Shown here piece by piece: positions 6,608 through 12,584 of a stretch of 12,584 nucleotides of DNA. Origin of the DNA: Ruminococcus sp. UBA4383 (GTDB lineage Bacteria; Bacillota; Clostridia; Oscillospirales; Ruminococcaceae); NCBI GenBank assembly GCA_002389995.1, contig DGRR01000199.1, positions 13,265-25,848 of the forward strand, given 5' to 3'. The stretch's first letter is position 1, and each line of letters begins with the position of its first letter. A program made the position numbers and the translations under genes. Below the pieces are notes generated by a model. The model saw only the letters and a list, made by a program, of their open reading frames with translations, ran no database searches and had not been told where the DNA came from.

Positions 6608-7039
6608 TCAATATTTATCAGGATAATACGAAAGTACAATTTTTAAAAGTCTGATGAGTTCTTTTACATCATTTTCGCCGAGGATTCTGAAAAGACCTTC
6701 ATATTCTTTTCTTATATCCTCACGTTTTTCCTTTGAAACCTGTCTGCCCTTTTCGGTAATCTGAGCTTTTACTACACGCCTGTCGCTTTCAATGCGTGTC
6801 CTTATGATTAAATTTTTCTGTTCGAGGCTTTTGAGAATATCCGCCATACGTCCGGGGACGACATGGAGTTTTTTGCCTAATTCTCCTGCGGAAGCACCCT
6901 GCGGCATTTCAGACAGGCAGTTGAGGACACCGTATTCGCCTCTTATACTGTTTATGACCTCGATATTATTTTTCCTGTTGAGCAAGTCTGCAAGAACGCC
7001 ATAGAGTTCTTCGGGTAGCTTGTCATCTTTACCAGCCAT
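6608..7039 (-). CDS. MarR-family winged-helix transcriptional regulator
   Basis: A 143-residue MarR-type repressor, usually a dimer whose DNA binding is relieved by a small ligand or by oxidation. The winged helix spans about 35-100: YGVLNCLSE, then GASAGELGKKLHVVPGRMADILKSLEQKNLI (helix-turn-helix with recognition helix near 61-73), and the wing ESDRRVVKAQITEKGR (84-99) with the conserved D86, R87 and R88. C41 is the only cysteine, so a two-Cys OhrR-like oxidation switch is unlikely. AAAGGAG lies 9 nt before the ATG. The gene points toward the condensation operon, ends 126 nt before it, and no convincing terminator separates them, so read-through is possible. Its target is inferred to be the palindrome at 6511-6539. 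Confidence 0.9.
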   Translation of the reverse strand: MAGKDDKLPEELYGVLADLLNRKNNIEVINSIRGEYGVLNCLSEMPQGASAGELGKKLHVVPGRMADILKSLEQKNLIIRTRIESDRRVVKAQITEKGRQVSKEKREDIRKEYEGLFRILGENDVKELIRLLKIVLSYYPDKY

Positions 7040-7074
7040 TCAAAATATCTCCTTTCAACAATTCTGTAAAAATT

Positions 7075-7104
7075 ATTATATCATATCTCATTTAAAAAAG
7101 TCAA
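7075..7104 (-). promoter_or_regulatory. Promoter of the MarR gene
   Basis: On the minus strand, TTGACT (7104-7099), an 18-nt spacer and a perfect TATAAT (7080-7075) lie upstream of the MarR ribosome site. No TTCG/CGAA palindrome like that of the downstream operon overlaps it. Confidence 0.72.
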
Positions 7105-7123
7105 GAAATTTTTGATAAAAGAA

Positions 7124-7149
7124 AAAGACTGCACCGAGATGCAGTCTTT
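7124..7149 (-). terminator. Terminator of the GH9/GH16 gene
   Basis: A 10-bp perfect stem, AAAGACTGCA (7124-7133) with TGCAGTCTTT (7140-7149), encloses a 6-nt loop and is followed on the minus strand by TTTTTCTTTT-type sequence. It lies about 60 nt past the GH9/GH16 stop and insulates the MarR promoter. Confidence 0.88.
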
Positions 7150-7207
7150 CCGAAGCGTACACTTCATATTTTTCCTTGGGAGGAGTCTGTATTAAAGAGG
7201 TTGTAGA

Positions 7208-10200
7208 TTACTGATTGTTGTAAGTTACCCACTGATAGCGAGCAGTAAGGGGAGTTTTTCCGTCATAGTGGTTGAGCCATTCGTCAACGCCTGTTCCGGG
7301 CCATGTATTCATCATGATTCTGCCCTTAGTTGAGGGGATATTTTCTGTTACAGTGTGAACAGCTTTTCCGTCAACGTACCATGTTATATGGTCGGGCTGC
7401 CAGTCAAATCCGTAAGTATGGAATCCTTCAGATGCATCAAAGCCGAGGTCATACATAAATTCGTGGTTGCCCTTGCTGTCTGTGTAGTAGTTGAACTGAA
7501 CCTTTGTTGTATCTTTACCGAGAACTTCAACGTCAATTTCGTCCCACGGATTATTTTCAGAAGGACCTGTGTATGTGAAGAATGATGAAACAACACCGTT
7601 ATTCTTTATAGCCTGCATAGATGTCTCATAGTAGCCGTAGCCATAAGTATCGGAAGTTCTGTATTCTGCGCCTGAGTAGTTATATTTGCCTGAGTGGTCT
7701 TTGTCGATTGTGAGGCTGAGAACACCACCGTCAAGGGAAGTATTCTGTTTATACCAGCCGCAGTCGAAACAGCTTCCGTTAGTCCAGCCGTCAGATGCAA
7801 AGAACAGAGGAGTTTCGCCCTTTGAGAAATCAGCAACCATAGTTGCATTGGCATTCATAGTACCTTTTCCGCTTGTATCAGTATCTTCAGAGGGAGCGGG
7901 AGGAGTTATAGTCGGGTCACCGTTGAGGTATGATTCAGGGAGTTTTGTGATAACCTTAGCATCATATCTCTGGATAGATGCGGCATCATTACCTGTTATA
8001 CCGCTTCCGTTTTCGTAAACGTCACCCTGCATAGCACCCTTGGGGTCGAGAGCATATTTACTTCTGTTTGCGATACTCTGGAGGATAGCAACAGCATCGG
8101 AGATAGATACCTTTTTATCGCAGTTTGCATCGCCCCAGAGCCAGTCACCGTCAGAAGGTGTGATATCTTCACTTACTGTTGTAGTAGTAGTAACTATATC
8201 TTCTGTTGTGGTGGTAGTTGTAACTTCGGGCTGATACGGGTCGGGGTCAGCAATAGATGCATTTTCGTCTGTAAGTGTGAGGAGATATGTAAGAGGTGAG
8301 TTCCAGTAAATAGTTATTTCATTTGTTGAATAGCTTTCGGAATTGTCAACATAACGCTTTGCAGCAGGTAAATCCTGACAATAAGCCTTAGCTGCACTGT
8401 CTTCAAGGTTAGAGTTTACACCGCCTACGAGCATACCTCTCATAGCCTCGCCCTTAGCCATTGAGGGTCTGTGGTGAGGATTTTCGGGAGAAACAGTGCC
8501 GTAGCCTGTAACAAAGCTTGTGCTTACGGGGTTTGTACCGAGGAGGTAGTCAAGCTGTGCATCAGCGGCATCGAGATATGAACTGTCGCCTGTGAGCTGA
8601 TTTGCAAGACCGAGGATTATACCTGCATTTGCAACAGTCATATTGCTGCCCCAGTCAAACTTAGTAAGTGCAACACCGTAAGGTGAGCTTGATGAACGGC
8701 TCTTGAAAATATCAGCCTGAGAGATTATTGCGCTCTTTGCGTTATTGTATACGATTGAACTTGTATCTGCATGGGGGTCTGTAACGATTGCGATATTGCC
8801 GTAATCGCCTACTGTTGCCCAGTCAAGACCCTTTGAAGCAACACCGATTACATCGAGATATTTCTGATTCCTTGTAGCACGGTAAAGCTGGCAGGCAGCC
8901 CAGTAACGCTCGTCCTTGTCGGAGTTGTCACCATACTCACCTGTTACGATATCTTCGGGGTTCTTGAATACAAAGTTGGGATTCTGTTCAAGCCAAGCCC
9001 ATGCCTTTTCAGCACGGCTGAGACAGTCATCAGCGAAATCCTTGTCAACATCTTTATAGAACTCATATGCAAGAGCCATAGCAGCGGCAAAGTCTGCGGT
9101 AGATGTTGAAGATACGGGAGTAACGATAAGGGGCTTTGTTTCTTCCTCAGGCATAACGTATCCGGGGAAAGTTGCACAGCTTACCTTGTGGTAAACACCA
9201 CCGTTTGAAGCCTGCATTTTCTTCATCCATTCGAGTTCAAAACGTGCTTCATCAAGAATATCAGCAGTACCGTTTCCGCTTTCAGGGATACCGATATTGT
9301 CGCTGTAAGCATCGGGATTTGTCTGGTAAGCATAGAGAAGGTCTGCAACAGCCTTTGCTGCGGGAACGATATATCTTCCAAAGTCGCCTGCATCGTGCCA
9401 GCCGCCGCTTACATCAATCTGTTCATTTGTGCCGTAAACAGTAGCCATTGTGTTATGGCAAGCTCTGTGACCGAAAGTGCTGTCCTGAACTTCAACACCG
9501 CATCTCTGGAGATATAACATTCTTACGCTGTCATCGAGGAGGTTTGTATAAACACCATCACCGATTTCAAAAGTATATGAAGGGTCAAGGTTTCCGCACT
9601 TGATGTAATACTTTCCTGCCTCTTTGACTGCTGAAAAGTCGCCTGTATAGTTTGTTTCACCGGCAGAAGAATTTTCAGTTCTGTTTTCAAGTTTTCCAGT
9701 GTAAACAGCCTGACCTGATGCAGCATTTATAACAGAAAATTCAGATTCATTTGTGATATCACGGAATACAGCGGTTTTCTTGCTGTCAGGCTTATAGCCT
9801 ACCTGATTGAGGTTGATTGAAGGAGCATAAGGTCTTGATGCTGCATAGTCAACCTTGCTGTCGTCAACGAGTTCAAGTGATACATTGTCGATAAAGATTT
9901 TATGTTCGGGGAGCTGACCCTCATGTTTTTCCTGAATACCGCAGTTGAACACGAGTTTAGCCATTATATCTGTTTCTTCTTCCATGGTGAACTCATAGTC
10001 AACAGTCTGGGGAGTTGAAGTAAGTTCAAGACCTTTCCATGTATAAGCCTGATATGTACCGCCGTTCTGCTGAATCATGCACTCGATGAAACGGTCTGTT
10101 GTGGAAGAAATGTCATATTTAAGTCTGTAAACACCGTTCTGATAGAGCGGAACTATGTCATAGAATACCTGTACAGCGTAGTTTACTTCACCTACATTTT

Positions 10201-10417
10201 TAACGGTAAGAGCAAGCTGACCGTTTTCTGTTGCGAGTGAACAAGCACCGCCGCTTTCCTTGTAAGTACCCCAGCCCGAAGTACCGCTTTCAAAAGTTGA
10301 GTTGCTGATGATGTTTCCTGCTGCGTAAACAGGAGCGTAAGCTGTGGGTATTGCGGAAGCAATCATTGTCATAGCTGCAAGTGAAGCGGCTATCTTTTTA
10401 AAAGTTTTTCTGTTCAT
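7208..10417 (-). CDS. Secreted cellulosomal two-catalytic-domain glucanase: CBM4-like, Ig-like, GH9, dockerin, GH16
   Basis: The enzyme degrades beta-glucans outside the cell and docks to a cellulosome scaffoldin. Modules: Sec signal peptide (about 1-33, ending near AYAPVYAA); CBM4/9-like binding module (about 35-185); Ig-like GH9 N-terminal domain (about 198-285); GH9 catalytic domain (about 288-715) with HDAGD (D342, D345), NPHHRPS (646-652) and the acid in TNEI (E700); Thr-rich linker (732-748); dockerin (about 760-830); short Pro/Thr linker; and a GH16 lichenase-type domain (about 858-1069) with WDEIDVEVLG, giving E960, D962 and E964. GH9 enzymes cut cellulose; this GH16 type cuts beta-1,3-1,4-glucan. 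The internal dockerin between two catalytic domains resembles the layout of R. flavefaciens XynD (GH11, dockerin, GH16), here with GH9 in place of xylanase. The ATG has GAGGG 9 nt upstream. Confidence 0.95.
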   Translation of the reverse strand: MNRKTFKKIAASLAAMTMIASAIPTAYAPVYAAGNIISNSTFESGTSGWGTYKESGGACSLATENGQLALTVKNVGEVNYAVQVFYDIVPLYQNGVYRLKYDISSTTDRFIECMIQQNGGTYQAYTWKGLELTSTPQTVDYEFTMEEETDIMAKLVFNCGIQEKHEGQLPEHKIFIDNVSLELVDDSKVDYAASRPYAPSINLNQVGYKPDSKKTAVFRDITNESEFSVINAASGQAVYTGKLENRTENSSAGETNYTGDFSAVKEAGKYYIKCGNLDPSYTFEIGDGVYTNLLDDSVRMLYLQRCGVEVQDSTFGHRACHNTMATVYGTNEQIDVSGGWHDAGDFGRYIVPAAKAVADLLYAYQTNPDAYSDNIGIPESGNGTADILDEARFELEWMKKMQASNGGVYHKVSCATFPGYVMPEEETKPLIVTPVSSTSTADFAAAMALAYEFYKDVDKDFADDCLSRAEKAWAWLEQNPNFVFKNPEDIVTGEYGDNSDKDERYWAACQLYRATRNQKYLDVIGVASKGLDWATVGDYGNIAIVTDPHADTSSIVYNNAKSAIISQADIFKSRSSSSPYGVALTKFDWGSNMTVANAGIILGLANQLTGDSSYLDAADAQLDYLLGTNPVSTSFVTGYGTVSPENPHHRPSMAKGEAMRGMLVGGVNSNLEDSAAKAYCQDLPAAKRYVDNSESYSTNEITIYWNSPLTYLLTLTDENASIADPDPYQPEVTTTTTTEDIVTTTTTVSEDITPSDGDWLWGDANCDKKVSISDAVAILQSIANRSKYALDPKGAMQGDVYENGSGITGNDAASIQRYDAKVITKLPESYLNGDPTITPPAPSEDTDTSGKGTMNANATMVADFSKGETPLFFASDGWTNGSCFDCGWYKQNTSLDGGVLSLTIDKDHSGKYNYSGAEYRTSDTYGYGYYETSMQAIKNNGVVSSFFTYTGPSENNPWDEIDVEVLGKDTTKVQFNYYTDSKGNHEFMYDLGFDASEGFHTYGFDWQPDHITWYVDGKAVHTVTENIPSTKGRIMMNTWPGTGVDEWLNHYDGKTPLTARYQWVTYNNQ
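7928..8137 (-). other. Internal dockerin module of the GH9/GH16 enzyme
   Basis: Two calcium-loop repeats bind a scaffoldin cohesin. Loop one is DANCDKKVSISD (D763 to D774, ligands D763, N765, D767, S771, D774). Loop two, DVYENGSGITGND (799-811), is atypical: Tyr replaces Asn at position 3, Asn replaces Asp at position 5, and the loop appears one residue longer. The style (AVAILQSIAN, then IQRYDAK) recalls R. flavefaciens dockerins rather than clostridial ones. Confidence 0.82.
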
Positions 10418-10590
10418 CTTAAATTTCCCTCTCAGATATATTTTCCTCCTGCCAGTGCTAAGGGCATTTGGAATAATCGTTTTAAACTATATATATAATA
10501 CAGTAAATTGTCCTGAAAGTATATAATTTTTATGACAAAAATGGTAAAATAATGACATATGTTAAATTTCTGTGAAGTTTCATGACAAAA
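10418..10590 (-). promoter_or_regulatory. Leader and upstream region of the GH9/GH16 gene with phased repeats
   Basis: This AT-rich region has no gene. ATGACA occurs on the plus strand at 10532, 10552 and 10582, so spacings are 20 and 30 bp. The outer two are within longer near-identical 14-mers, TTTTATGACAAAAA (10528-10541) and TTTCATGACAAAAA (10578-10591), 50 bp apart. No promoter stands out: weak options such as TTTACC, 17 nt, TATATA around 10519-10547 are only partial matches. Nearer the gene is an AT-run (about 10487-10500) and two purine-rich ribosome-site-like motifs. Confidence 0.4.
10424..10450 (-). promoter_or_regulatory. Two ribosome-binding-site-like motifs ahead of the GH9/GH16 start
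   Basis: On the minus strand, a perfect AGGAGG (10450-10445) lies 27 nt before the ATG, too far to serve it. A weaker GAGGG lies about 9 nt before the ATG and presumably does. AGGAGG is 9 nt before an in-frame CTG (10435-10433), which would add six residues to the signal peptide; use of CTG as a start is rare, so the ATG is kept. Confidence 0.4.
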
Positions 10591-10622
10591 AATATCTCCC
10601 TGCCATAAGACAGGGAGATATT
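10591..10622 (-). terminator. Terminator of the pectate lyase gene
   Basis: A 12-bp perfect stem, AATATCTCCCTG (10591-10602) with CAGGGAGATATT (10611-10622), encloses an 8-nt loop. On the minus strand the T-run continues into TTTTTGTCAT. It lies 6 nt past the pectate lyase stop and separates it from the GH9/GH16 gene. Confidence 0.88.
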
Positions 10623-10628
10623 GATTAA

Positions 10629-12584
10629 TTATTTATATATTTCAGGTATTTTCTGAATGAGTATATAGTCAAATACATCAACTATTCCGTCATCATTGAT
10701 ATCTGAATTTTCGGGGTCTATCGGAGTTACAAGAGGTTTTCCGAGCAGCCAGCTTTGCAAAGAAACTAAATCTGCGAGACTAAGAGTTCGGTCTCCGTTC
10801 ACATCGCCTTTAAGACCTGCGGGAACAGTTGTTGTAACTGTGGCAGTAGTTGTTGCAGTAGTCGTTGTGGTGGTGGTAGTAGTTGTGGTTGTTGTTGCGA
10901 CTGTTGTGGTTTCGGTTATGAGATTCCAGTCCTGACAAGGGCTGTTAGTGGGTTCCCACTGCTGAACGTTTGCACCGCTTTCCTTTGAAGCTGCACCGAC
11001 TTCAACAAGGCATTTATCCTTTGAAGCGTGAGTTAAGATGCTGTATGAGCCGTCAAGATTCTTTGTGAATCTGAAAAGCTGTGCGCTGTCCTTTGAGGAA
11101 TATGCAACTATGTCGATATTTCCGCCATTTGTGCTGTTTTCAGCTTTAAGGGCATAACTCTCATCACTGAGAGAGCGAATCCAGTAGTAGTTACCTGAGC
11201 CAAAAGCTTTAAGAGTCCATTTCTGGCAGTCGAAACCGTTTGAACCCCACTGCTGAACGTTTGAACCTTCAGCCATTGAGCCGTTCACGATGTCCATAAC
11301 CATGCCTGAATTTACATTCTCGAAAGTATAGACAACGCTTGTATCCATAGCTGTTCCCACATCAGAAACCGATTCAAAAATCCAGTCCTGACAGTTTACG
11401 CCATTGGATTCCCATTCCTGAACATTTGCGCCTGATTCCTTGCTTGCGTTTATGATTTCGACAGCGGAATTTTCGCCTGAAACTCTTGTAAGGATTTTAT
11501 AGCTTCCGTCAGAGTTAGCGGCAATCATGAACTGCTGGTTAGTACCGCCATTATACTTGTATATGTCGATATTTGTGCCGTTGTCAGTCTTTTTGCCTGC
11601 AACATCAAGGACGTAAGTACCTCCGTCACCGACTGCGGAAACGATATAATAATAGCCGTCACCTGCGCTGCAAAGTTTCCATATATCGTGGATATCAGAG
11701 CCGTTTGAACCCCACTGCTGAACGTTTGCACCGTTTTCAGCCGCTGCACCTGCAACCTGCATATAAAGACCTGAATTTACATTCTTGATGCGATAGCATG
11801 AACCTTCTGCGAATGTTGCGGCAACAGGTTTCATAGGACCGCTGGGAGCTTCTGTATAGCCTGCACTCGGAACGCCTGCCTTTGCATATCTGAGGTACAT
11901 ATATTTACTTCCTGCTGTCTGGCAGCCGCTGTAAGAATTACAGTAAGTTTTTGCATTGTCTGCGGAAAGGCTTACATAGCTGTAATTTGAAGAAGCTTTC
12001 CATGTTCCTACCTTTGCATAGGAGGGATTTGAAGAAGTACCCTGACCTGCTGTAAGGCGGTTTACTTTACCTGATGATTTTGAGCCTGAATCAAGGAAGT
12101 ATCCGAGATTCTGGTCTGTTGAACTTGGCTGATTCCAGTCACAGCAAACATTGCCGCTTGTGGAATTGTTTTCATAGAAACAGTTTTCAGCAAAGATATT
12201 TGTATTTGCCTGAACGGTGTAAGCCATAGAAAATTCGCTTACATAGTTGTTAAGGCTGTGGAAGTAGCCCCAACGCATAAGTCCGGGCGCACGGGTAAGT
12301 GTCTTATAGAATTTGTTTGATGCAAGTGTCATACGGGGATAGCCGTTGTATTGTGCATAATTGCTTGCACTGCTGTCGGGATATCCGAGGATAATTCCGT
12401 ATTCATGAAGTCCGAATGAACAGTCTGAAACTGTGCAGTAGTCTGCATAGTAACAGCAGGCAAGGAATTTATCCTTGTCACTTACGGAATTATCTGTGCC
12501 GAAAGGATTATACTTGTCATGACCTGTGAAAGTAACGTGGTCAACCCAGAGATTCTGACCGCCTCTGAAATAAACCATGATATT
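10629..12584 (-). CDS. Secreted cellulosomal PL1 pectate lyase with two ricin-type modules and C-terminal dockerin, 5' end outside window
   Basis: Pectate lyases cleave polygalacturonate by beta-elimination. Numbering from the Met at 12578, which is internal: the frame stays open to the right edge (Asn-Ile precede it) and the sequence begins inside the parallel beta-helix, so the signal peptide and N-terminal half are missing. PL1 hallmarks are LWVDHVTFTG (10-19, the vWiDH motif) and RAPGLMRWGYFHSLNN (96-111) with candidate catalytic Arg R96/R102. Then come two ricin-B beta-trefoil carbohydrate-binding modules (about 257-404 and 416-555), each with two NVQxW blocks (W289, W389; W444, W541); a poly-Thr linker (557-585); and a dockerin (590-645) with clean loops DVNGDRTLSLAD and DINDDGIVDVFD. 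The stop is TAA at 10631-10629. Orientation matches the GH9/GH16 gene, but a strong terminator makes co-transcription unlikely. Confidence 0.92.
   Translation of the reverse strand, partial: NIMVYFRGGQNLWVDHVTFTGHDKYNPFGTDNSVSDKDKFLACCYYADYCTVSDCSFGLHEYGIILGYPDSSASNYAQYNGYPRMTLASNKFYKTLTRAPGLMRWGYFHSLNNYVSEFSMAYTVQANTNIFAENCFYENNSTSGNVCCDWNQPSSTDQNLGYFLDSGSKSSGKVNRLTAGQGTSSNPSYAKVGTWKASSNYSYVSLSADNAKTYCNSYSGCQTAGSKYMYLRYAKAGVPSAGYTEAPSGPMKPVAATFAEGSCYRIKNVNSGLYMQVAGAAAENGANVQQWGSNGSDIHDIWKLCSAGDGYYYIVSAVGDGGTYVLDVAGKKTDNGTNIDIYKYNGGTNQQFMIAANSDGSYKILTRVSGENSAVEIINASKESGANVQEWESNGVNCQDWIFESVSDVGTAMDTSVVYTFENVNSGMVMDIVNGSMAEGSNVQQWGSNGFDCQKWTLKAFGSGNYYWIRSLSDESYALKAENSTNGGNIDIVAYSSKDSAQLFRFTKNLDGSYSILTHASKDKCLVEVGAASKESGANVQQWEPTNSPCQDWNLITETTTVATTTTTTTTTTTTTATTTATVTTTVPAGLKGDVNGDRTLSLADLVSLQSWLLGKPLVTPIDPENSDINDDGIVDVFDYILIQKIPEIYK
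10644..10811 (-). other. C-terminal dockerin module of the pectate lyase
   Basis: Two canonical 12-residue calcium loops, D592-N594-D596-T598-S600-D603 and D626-N628-D630-I632-D634-D637, are followed by LVSLQSWLLG and YILIQK helices. It is compact and regular, unlike the atypical dockerin in the neighbouring GH9/GH16 enzyme, which may mean a different cohesin partner. Confidence 0.85.
10824..10910 (-). repeat. Poly-Thr linker coding sequence
   Basis: Low-complexity DNA of GTT/GTG/GTA/GTC triplets (plus-strand view) encodes almost only Thr with a few Ala and Val, between the second ricin module and the dockerin. Such linkers are usually extended and O-glycosylated in cellulosomal enzymes. Synonymous Thr codons are mixed, so it is not a pure microsatellite. 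Confidence 0.8.
11236..11728. repeat. 28-bp exact direct repeat between the two ricin modules
   Basis: Positions 11236-11263 and 11701-11728 are identical over 28 bases (CCGTTTGAACCCCACTGCTG at the start), 465 bp or 155 codons apart, encoding the NVQQWGSNG block of each module. An 18-base part (CCCACTGCTGAACGTTTG) recurs at 10955-10972. This suggests duplication of the module with nucleotide identity kept at the binding motif. Confidence 0.75.

Noticed and set aside
7152..7165. Near-palindrome GAAGCGTACACTTC downstream of the GH9/GH16 gene
   Set aside because: It is short, has a mismatched pair, lies between a stop codon and a terminator, and has no promoter nearby, so chance or minor RNA structure is enough to explain it.
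10418..10628. Riboswitch or small RNA in the gap before the GH9/GH16 gene
   Set aside because: Apart from the pectate lyase terminator, the region is AT-rich with no stable stems or recognisable conserved core.
10824..10910. GTT/GTG/GTA triplet run as a microsatellite or CRISPR-like repeat
   Set aside because: It is the coding sequence of a Thr-rich linker with mixed synonymous codons and no spacer structure; a shorter one occurs in the GH9/GH16 gene.
12576..12578. ATG at 12578 as the start of the pectate lyase
   Set aside because: The frame remains open to the edge, there is no signal peptide, and the protein would begin in the middle of the beta-helix just before the vWiDH motif.

Overview
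The window looks like chromosome from a cellulosome-forming, low-GC Gram-positive anaerobe of the Ruminococcus lineage, probably close to R. flavefaciens or R. champanellensis. The evidence is two secreted plant-polysaccharide enzymes carrying dockerin modules and Thr-rich linkers, a rubrerythrin, strong AGGAGG-type ribosome sites and near-consensus sigma-70-type promoters. The species is inference; no rRNA or other marker is present. All genes except the first lie on the minus strand.

Layout, left to right. (1) The plus-strand 3' part of a LytR-CpsA-Psr (LCP) cell-wall ligase, whose true start lies outside the window. It meets a minus-strand rubrerythrin at a shared bidirectional terminator. 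(2) A monocistronic eukaryote-like UDP-sugar pyrophosphorylase with its own consensus promoter and terminator. (3) A compact operon, read right to left: stand-alone condensation-domain protein, discrete acyl carrier protein, AMP-dependent acyl ligase, then a terminator. It is driven by a strong promoter whose start region is covered by a 29-bp palindrome. A MarR-family regulator gene sits directly upstream in the same direction with its own promoter. (4) A 1069-residue secreted enzyme with the order CBM4-like, Ig-like, GH9 cellulase, internal dockerin, GH16 lichenase. (5) The 3' part of a secreted PL1 pectate lyase with two ricin-type beta-trefoil modules, a poly-Thr linker and a C-terminal dockerin, cut by the right edge.

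How the genes relate. The right half serves degradation of plant cell walls (cellulose, mixed-linkage glucan and pectin) on a cellulosome. The middle operon resembles a one-step nonribosomal-peptide-like assembly line split into three proteins. The ligase would activate a carboxylic acid and load it on the carrier, and the condensation protein would transfer it to an unknown nucleophile. The MarR protein is the obvious candidate to bind the palindrome and respond to a small molecule. This unit is the best candidate here for a little-described system. The left part is cell-envelope and oxidative-stress housekeeping.

No tRNA, rRNA, CRISPR array, insertion sequence or phage gene was seen. No gene-free stretch exceeds about 210 bases.
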